Source of the DNA: Ereboglobus sp.
GTDB taxonomy: Bacteria > Verrucomicrobiota > Verrucomicrobiia > Opitutales > Opitutaceae
Length of the DNA: 64,000 bases
Assembly: GCA_029974595.1 (NCBI GenBank)
Contig: JARKRC010000047.1
Location: forward strand, 19,507 to 83,506
Reading direction: 5' to 3'
Shown in pieces: positions 59,160 to 64,000 of the stretch (position 1 is its first letter; each line of letters begins with the position of its first letter). The notes under the pieces are model-generated. The model was given only the letters and a program-made list of their open reading frames with translations, made no database searches and had not been told where the DNA came from. The position numbers and the translations under genes are program-made.

Positions 59160-59897
59160 ATGATTGCTCCTCACGCACCCGCCGCCGTTTCCCGGGAATA
59201 CCGCGAGCCCGGCGCGCTCGTCATCGAGATCGAAGGCGTCACGAAACTCTACCACATGGGCTCCGAGACGATCCACGCCTTGCGCGGCGTCGCGCTCAAG
59301 ATCCACCGCAACGAATACCTCGCCATCATGGGCCCGTCCGGCAGCGGCAAATCCACGCTCATGAACATGCTCGGCTGCCTCGACACGCCCACCGCCGGCC
59401 TCTACGAGTTCAACGGCAAAAACGTCGCGCACATGATCGACGACGAGCTCGCCGCGATCCGCAACCAGGAGATCGGTTTTGTTTTCCAGACCTTCAACCT
59501 CCTTGCCCGCTCGACCGCGCTGCACAACGTCGAGCTCCCGCTCATCTACGCCGGCGTGCCCCGCCATGAGCGCCTCGACCGCGCGCGCGCCGCGCTCGAA
59601 CACGTCGGCTTGGGCGACCGCATGAACCACAAGCCCAACGAGCTTTCCGGCGGCCAGCGCCAGCGCGTCGCCATCGCCCGCGCGCTCGTGAACAAACCCT
59701 CGATCATCCTTGCCGACGAGCCGACCGGAAACCTCGACTCGCGCACCGGCGAGGAAATCATGGCGCTCTTCGAGGACCTCTACAAGCAAGGCAACACGCT
59801 GATCGTCGTGACGCACGAGGAGGACATCGCGCAACACGCCCGCCGCATCGTCCGCCTCCGCGACGGGCTCATAGAAAGCGATGAGAGAAGCGTGTGA
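59160..59897 (+). CDS. MacB/LolD-type ABC transporter ATP-binding protein
   Basis: 245 residues. ABC motifs: Walker [12 protein letters not shown]-loop FQTFNLL, signature [15 protein letters not shown], Walker [13 protein letters not shown]-loop VTHE. The [15 protein letters not shown] segment is typical of the MacB/LolD type. Chosen start ATG 59160 ([10 protein letters not shown]); an upstream open frame runs through the repeat. Works with two FtsX-like permeases encoded downstream. Confidence 0.95.
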   Translation: MIAPHAPAAVSREYREPGALVIEIEGVTKLYHMGSETIHALRGVALKIHRNEYLAIMGPSGSGKSTLMNMLGCLDTPTAGLYEFNGKNVAHMIDDELAAIRNQEIGFVFQTFNLLARSTALHNVELPLIYAGVPRHERLDRARAALEHVGLGDRMNHKPNELSGGQRQRVAIARALVNKPSIILADEPTGNLDSRTGEEIMALFEDLYKQGNTLIVVTHEEDIAQHARRIVRLRDGLIESDERSV

Positions 59898-60405
59898 ATT
59901 TTCGATTTTCGATTCTCGATTTTCAATTGGGCGCTGCCGCGCCGTTGGATTTTTAGCCTCAATACCCAAAAGCCATGACCGAAACAGCACTCAAACTTCG
60001 CACCAAACAATTCGCCCTCCGAATCCTGAAGGTCGTTGACGCGTTGCCGGGTTCGCATGTCAGCCGCATTATCGCCAATCAACTCGGCAGGGCCGGCACA
60101 TCGGTCGGGGCAAACTACCGCGCCGTGTGCCGCTCGCGTTCCGCCGCTGAAATGATTTCCAAACTCTCCGTCGTCGAAGAAGAAGCTGATGAGGCCGATT
60201 TTTGGCTCGATATAACGGCCGAGCATGGCCTCATGCCCGCCAAAAAACTTGATCCCCTGCGCAAGGAAGCCAGCGAACTGATCGCCATCATGGTTTCCTC
60301 TCGAAAAACGCTCCTCCGCAAGTCCAAGCCTGCGGCGCGGCAGCGCCCAATCGTTTCGAGCGATAGCGACAGTCTGCCAAATCGAGAATCCAAAATCGAA
60401 AATTA
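59896..60405. mobile_element. Inverted-repeat unit carrying a four-helix-bundle gene
   Basis: Left arm 59896-59944: AATTTTCGATTTTCGATTC, then GGGCGCTGCCGCGCCG. Right arm: CGGCGCGGCAGCGCCC at 60333-60348 and AAATCGAGAATCCAAAATCG to 60405. The unit begins right at the ATPase stop and ends 7 bp before the permease start, so it is inserted cleanly in the operon. The right arm encodes the last ~28 residues of the enclosed gene. Confidence 0.65.
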
Positions 60406-60406
60406 G
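59975..60406 (+). CDS. Four-helix bundle protein (23S rRNA intervening-sequence, S23 family)
   Basis: 143 residues. S23/IVP family: FALRILKVVDALPG, ANQLGRAGTSVGANYRAVCRSRS and FWLDITAEHGLM, which form the helices. Family members occur within 23S rRNA intervening sequences or loose in genomes, associated with repeats; their function is unknown (pentameric, basic). The tail RQRPIVSSDSDSLPNRES is repeat-derived. It is unlikely to be part of the transporter. Confidence 0.85.
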   Translation: MTETALKLRTKQFALRILKVVDALPGSHVSRIIANQLGRAGTSVGANYRAVCRSRSAAEMISKLSVVEEEADEADFWLDITAEHGLMPAKKLDPLRKEASELIAIMVSSRKTLLRKSKPAARQRPIVSSDSDSLPNRESKIEN

Positions 60407-60411
60407 CATCC

Positions 60412-61659
60412 ATGCGCCGTTTCTTCCACGAGTTCACCGAGTCCTTTCGCATCGCGGCGGCGCAGATCCGCGCGAACAAGATGCGCTCGCTGCTCACCGC
60501 GCTCGGCGTCATCATCGGCATTGTTTCCGTCACGCTCATGGGCACCGCCATCAACGGCATCGACAACAGCGTCGAGAGCTCGCTCTCCGGCTTTGGCGAC
60601 GACGTGCTCTATGTCACCAAATGGCCCTGGCGCGATGTCGATGACTGGTGGGATTACCGCAACCGCCCGCGTCTCCGCACCGAGTATGCGCAACGCATCA
60701 ATGACTGGGTTGCCGATCATCCCGACAGTCCGCTCAAGCTCGCCGTGCCCGCCGCCACGACCAATTCCATCGTCATCCGAGGCGACTACCGCGTCACCAA
60801 TATCTTTACGCTCGGCACCGGTTCCGGCCTCGCGCAAATCTCGCGCGTCGACATGAAGGAAGGCCGTTTTTTCAACGAGCTCGAATCACGCGCGGGCCGC
60901 AACGTCATCATCATCGGCTTCGATATCGCCGACGCGCTTTTCCCCGGCCAAAGCGCCATCGGTCAGACCGTCCGCATCCGCGACCAGCAATACACCGTCA
61001 TCGGAGTCGCCGCGCGCCAGGGCAGTTTTCTGGGCATTTTCAGCTGGGACTCGATGGTCATCATGCCGCTCAATGCATTCCGCCGCAATTTCTGGGTGGG
61101 CAACAATGTCGAAATCCGCGTGCAGGTGGACGGCGCGCGCATGGACGAGGCGCGCGACGAACTCCGCGGCCTCATGCGCCGCATTCGCCAGCTCCCGCCC
61201 GAGCGCAAGGACGACTTCGACATCAACGAGCAAAAAGTCATCCGCGAACAACTCGAACCCATGCAGCGCGGCATCGCCATCGCGGGCCTCGCCATCACCG
61301 GACTTGCGCTTTTCGTCGGCGCCATCGGCATCATGAACATCACCTACGTGAGCGTGAAGGAACGCACCAAGGAGATCGGCACCCGCAAGGCGCTCGGCGC
61401 GCGCCGCAGCACCATCCTCCTGCAATTCCTCATCGAGGCCGTGAGCATCAGCGTGGCCGGCGGCCTCGTCGGGCTCGGCGTCGCGTGGGGCATGAGCAAG
61501 ACCATCTCGCTCCTCATGCCCGCGTTTCCCCTCGTATTTTCGGTGACGCTGCTCGTCGCCGGCTTCGTTCTCTCGCTCATCGTCGGCGTTCTCAGCGGAT
61601 TTCTCCCCGCGCTCAGCGCCAGCAAACTCGACCCCGTGGTCGCCCTTCGCTACGAATGA
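60412..61659 (+). CDS. FtsX-like ABC permease (MacB type), first
   Basis: 415 residues. N-terminal membrane helix (residues 22-45: MRSLLTALGVIIGIVSVTLMG), the MacB periplasmic domain (about 60-270), and three C-terminal FtsX helices (IAIAGLAITGLALFVGAIGIM, then ILLQFLIEAVSISVAGGLVGL split). Overlaps the second permease by 4 bp (ATGA), so the two probably form a heterodimer. Confidence 0.9.
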   Translation: MRRFFHEFTESFRIAAAQIRANKMRSLLTALGVIIGIVSVTLMGTAINGIDNSVESSLSGFGDDVLYVTKWPWRDVDDWWDYRNRPRLRTEYAQRINDWVADHPDSPLKLAVPAATTNSIVIRGDYRVTNIFTLGTGSGLAQISRVDMKEGRFFNELESRAGRNVIIIGFDIADALFPGQSAIGQTVRIRDQQYTVIGVAARQGSFLGIFSWDSMVIMPLNAFRRNFWVGNNVEIRVQVDGARMDEARDELRGLMRRIRQLPPERKDDFDINEQKVIREQLEPMQRGIAIAGLAITGLALFVGAIGIMNITYVSVKERTKEIGTRKALGARRSTILLQFLIEAVSISVAGGLVGLGVAWGMSKTISLLMPAFPLVFSVTLLVAGFVLSLIVGVLSGFLPALSASKLDPVVALRYE

Positions 61660-62882
61660 TTTTTTTCGAAATACTCCGTCTCGCCGTCGCCTCTCTCCGC
61701 GCAAACAAAATCCGCAGCGGCCTCACCATCTTCGCGATGGCCATCGGCGTGTTTTCCATCATCGGCGCCATGACAATCATGGGCGGCGTTCGCAAGGAAA
61801 TCGAATCCGGCCTTAGCCTTCTCGGCTCGAACAGTTTTCAAATTCAGAAATTCCCCGCCATCAACTTCAGCAACCCGTGGGATCGTTTCGGCAACCGTCG
61901 CGACATCGATTATACGATGGCGGAGCGTTTCAAGGAACTCATGGGCGACGACGCCAAGGTGAACCTCCAGCTCGGGCGAGGCGGCCTTGTCGCCGTTTAC
62001 AAGGACCGCAAGACAAATCCCAGCATGCGGCTCCGCGGCACCGACGAAAACTACATGGCTGCCTTCAACTACACCATTGCCGATGGCCGCAACCTCGGCG
62101 TTGACGATGTTGCGCTCGGGCGTCCCGTGTGCGTGCTCGGCAGCGAGATTGCCGAGAAACTTTTCCCCGCCGAGGACCCGATCGGAAATATGATTCGCGT
62201 GGGCGGTCAGAATTATACCGTCATCGGAGTCACCGTCGCAAAAGGCTCCTCGCTCGGGCAGAGTCAGGACGCGTTCATCCTCATTCCCATCACGCGCTAT
62301 CTCATGGTTTACGGGCGCGCCGGGCGCTCGATCAGCGTCAACGTGCAGGCGCACACGCAGGAAGAACTCGCGGCCACGCAGGATCGCGCCATCGGCGTCA
62401 TGCGCCTCGTGCGCCGGCTCAATCCCGAGGATACAAATGACTTTGAGGTTTTTTCGAACGAATCGCTCATCGAAGCCTTCAACAAGATCGCGGTTGTCGT
62501 CGGCATCGGCGCGTTTGTGATCAGCGGCATCGCGCTCGTCACCGCGGGCGTCGGCGTGATGAACATCATGCTCGTGAGTGTGACGGAGCGCACGAAGGAA
62601 ATCGGCATCCGCAAAAGCATCGGCGCGAAAAAACTGAATATCCTCGCGCAATTCCTGATCGAGTCCGTGACGCTGTCGCTGAGCGGCGGCGTGATCGGCG
62701 TGCTGATCGGCTATCTGATCGGAATTGCCGCCGGTGTGGTGTTTAATCTCTCGGTGTCGTTTCCCGTGTTATGGGCGGGCGTCGGCATGGTGGTTTGCGG
62801 CCTGATCGGTGTCGGCTTCGGCATGTATCCCGCCTGGAAAGCGGCCTCGCTCGACCCCATTGAGGCGCTGCGCTACGAGTGA
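61656..62882 (+). CDS. FtsX-like ABC permease (MacB type), second
   Basis: 408 residues with the same layout as the first: N-terminal helix LRLAVASLRANKIRSGLTIF, periplasmic domain, FtsX motif MNIMLVSVTERTKEIGIRKS and ending PIEALRYE. The ATG at 61656 overlaps the previous stop. Two separate permeases instead of a duplicated gene suggest a heterodimeric MacB-type pump. Confidence 0.9.
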   Translation: MIFFEILRLAVASLRANKIRSGLTIFAMAIGVFSIIGAMTIMGGVRKEIESGLSLLGSNSFQIQKFPAINFSNPWDRFGNRRDIDYTMAERFKELMGDDAKVNLQLGRGGLVAVYKDRKTNPSMRLRGTDENYMAAFNYTIADGRNLGVDDVALGRPVCVLGSEIAEKLFPAEDPIGNMIRVGGQNYTVIGVTVAKGSSLGQSQDAFILIPITRYLMVYGRAGRSISVNVQAHTQEELAATQDRAIGVMRLVRRLNPEDTNDFEVFSNESLIEAFNKIAVVVGIGAFVISGIALVTAGVGVMNIMLVSVTERTKEIGIRKSIGAKKLNILAQFLIESVTLSLSGGVIGVLIGYLIGIAAGVVFNLSVSFPVLWAGVGMVVCGLIGVGFGMYPAWKAASLDPIEALRYE

Positions 62883-63085
62883 GCACGGCAGCGCGTGCGA
62901 GTAATACATGTGAAGAATAATGCGTCTGAAAAATGCGCGCGAAGAGCATGTGCGAGTAACGAGCGCAATCAGGCTGTGCGAGAAACGCGTGCGAAGAGGC
63001 TTTGCGATCAACGCGCGCTAAAAATGTGCGCCAAGAGCATGTGCGATCAACATGTGCGAAGAATGCGCGCGAAAGGAAACGCGAT
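62883..63085. repeat. Degenerate 13-bp-period tandem array
   Basis: About fifteen units resembling ATGTGCGAAGAAC follow the second permease, e.g. CATGTGCGATCAAC, ATGTGCGAAGAAT and GCGCGCGAAAGGA. The minus-strand reading shows a 13-residue period (3x13 bp), confirming 13 bp. The same unit appears at 63876-63900 (GCGTGCGAAGAAC, GCGTGCGACAAGG) at the edge of the long hairpin repeat. No gene. Confidence 0.75.
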
Positions 63086-63094
63086 GCGCCCAGA

Positions 63095-63777
63095 GCCGCG
63101 AAGCGGCTCAACATGAATAACCGTGGGTGAAGCCGTTCGAGGGCGGAACCCACGGCACAGAAATGCAAGCAATCTCGTCCCTGAAAGGGGCGAACAACAC
63201 CCACGCGCTACAGGCCTACGGAAAATATCGTTCGTCTATCGCGACTCCGTGTTGATGCAGGAGTTTTCTGTATTCATCCGCGAAGGCAGTCGTTTTGTGA
63301 TGCTCGCGCTGGTTCTTGATGTAGTCGATGACGGTGTCCTTGTCACCCCATGCGTAGGTGAGCGCGGCGTATCCGGCGGCCCATCCGTCAAAGTCAGGGA
63401 AGTGTGGATTTGTTTTCAGCCAGAGCGAAGTGCTCGTCTTTATGTCGCGAAGGTAATCGGCAAGGGCGATGCTCGGGTTCAGATCGGTGAGCATGTGGAT
63501 GTGTTCTTCCATGCCGTTGATGCGATAGAGCACGCAGCCTTTTTCGCGCACGATTCCCCAGATGTATTTGTAGAGCTCGTCGGAGTGGGCGAGTGGGAGG
63601 GTGCGCGCGCTGCCTTTTGTGCGAAAGACGATGTGGTAGAGTATCTGGCGGTAACTGGACATGAGGGGGGATTGTTCGCCCCTTTCAGGGACGGGATTGT
63701 TGTGATTGGTGTCCGTGGGTTTCGCCCGGGACGGGCTTCACCCACGGTTATTCATGTTGAGCCACTTCGTGGCTGCG
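63095..63777 (-). mobile_element. REP-flanked IS200-like element (REPtron)
   Basis: Inverted ends: left 63095-63200 (GCCGCGAAGCGGCTCAACAT, hairpin CCGTGGGT...ACCCACGG), right 63670-63777 (CCGTGGGT...ACCCACGG, then ATGTTGAGCCACTTCGTGGC). The inner arms GAAAGGGGCGAACAA/TTGTTCGCCCCTTTC match. About 683 bp. The hairpin ends are typical REP sequences of RAYT elements. Confidence 0.75.
63216..63662 (-). CDS. IS200-like/REP-associated tyrosine transposase (RAYT)
   Basis: 148 residues. Y1-transposase pattern: YHIVFRTKGSARTL, the HUH motif in MEEHIHMLTDLNPS, and the catalytic-Tyr helix in TVIDYIKNQREHHK. It cuts single-stranded DNA at hairpin ends. Such genes domesticate REP repeats; the flanking REP palindromes support this. 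Complete and intact-looking. Confidence 0.9.
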   Translation of the reverse strand: MSSYRQILYHIVFRTKGSARTLPLAHSDELYKYIWGIVREKGCVLYRINGMEEHIHMLTDLNPSIALADYLRDIKTSTSLWLKTNPHFPDFDGWAAGYAALTYAWGDKDTVIDYIKNQREHHKTTAFADEYRKLLHQHGVAIDERYFP

Positions 63778-63868
63778 GAGGCAAGGTGGATGTGGGTGTG
63801 ATCTAGATGCGGGTTGTCTGTTTTTTTGTGCCGGATGTGTCAACGCTCGGGGAGGCAAGGGGGGGCGG

Positions 63869-64000
63869 CAGCGCGTGCGAAGAACGCGTGCGACAAGGAG
63901 GGGCGGCGTCCCGCCGCCCGACGAGGCGAAGCCTCGCCACGATGTGCGCTAAAGTTTCCAAGCCGTGCGCGACTGCGTCGCGTCGGGCGGCGGGACGCCG
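63869..64000. repeat. GCGTGCGAC-bounded long hairpin repeat, copy 4 (runs off the end)
   Basis: GCGTGCGAAGAAC and GCGTGCGACAAGG units lead into GGGCGGCGTCCCGCCGCCCG, GAGGCGAAGCCTC and, at the end, CGTCGGGCGGCGGGACGCCG, the start of the complementary arm. Cut off at the window end. Confidence 0.8.

Noticed and set aside
62883..63085. Possible CRISPR array in the 13-bp tandem units
   Set aside because: Units are adjacent without unique spacers and degenerate; there are no cas genes.

Overview
The window is GC-rich chromosomal DNA of a Gram-negative bacterium, most likely a Verrucomicrobiota member near the Opitutaceae (inferred from gene content, not from a marker phylogeny). Pointers are a PEP-CTERM exported protein, a GH106-like rhamnosidase, OleC/OleD olefin-type enzymes, a C-rich codon style, the rplY-pth-rpsF-ssb-rplI cluster, many intergenic inverted repeats, and integron-type gene cassettes. 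Few genes have a clear Shine-Dalgarno site. No tRNA, rRNA or CRISPR array was seen.

Layout. 1-9.5 kb: a partial flavin disulfide oxidoreductase, a DJ-1 family protein, an SDR epimerase, ilvE, an NtrC-type sigma-54 regulator, a polytopic membrane protein, an outer-membrane barrel, ung and a dciA-like gene. 9.6-14.4 kb: an accessory island bounded by two inverted copies of a ~200-bp repeat. It holds a decayed integron: an integrase-like N-terminal remnant, an attI-like boundary and minus-strand cassettes separated by attC-like sites. The cassettes encode a HEAT-like protein, a small membrane protein, a helical-repeat/nuclease protein and a NADAR protein. 14.4-20 kb: a LolA-like protein, secG, a large glycoside hydrolase and hemC. 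20-24 kb: tig, clpP, rpsB and tsf. 24-26 kb: malic enzyme. 26-32 kb: rnd, oleC, oleD, folP, folB and folK. 32-39.4 kb: pyrD, an acidic-tailed protein, a Wza-like lipoprotein, nadB and clpB. 39.5-42.4 kb: a nucleotidyltransferase/winged-helix pair with a palindromic operator candidate, and yqhD. 43-50.5 kb: prfA, a second cassette array (five cassettes, no integrase), then rplI, ssb, rpsF, pth and rplY on the minus strand. 50.7-57.5 kb: uxaC, monomeric icd, a PEP-CTERM protein, a SlyD-like FKBP and a polyphosphate-glucokinase-like ROK kinase. 57.6-62.9 kb: a MacAB-type efflux operon with a four-helix-bundle (S23) gene inserted inside a mobile-looking inverted repeat. 62.9-64 kb: a 13-bp-period tandem array, a REP-flanked IS200-like transposase (REPtron) and a long hairpin repeat.

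The housekeeping genes form ordinary blocks for translation, folding, folate, haem, NAD and pyrimidine synthesis. The novelty lies in the two integron-derived arrays (CALIN-like), whose cassettes include nuclease, NADAR and HEPN-motif proteins that could serve phage defence, and in several interacting families of small mobile repeats. Some of these repeats supply coding sequence: attC-encoded C-terminal tails, a linker in OleC and the S23 C-terminus.
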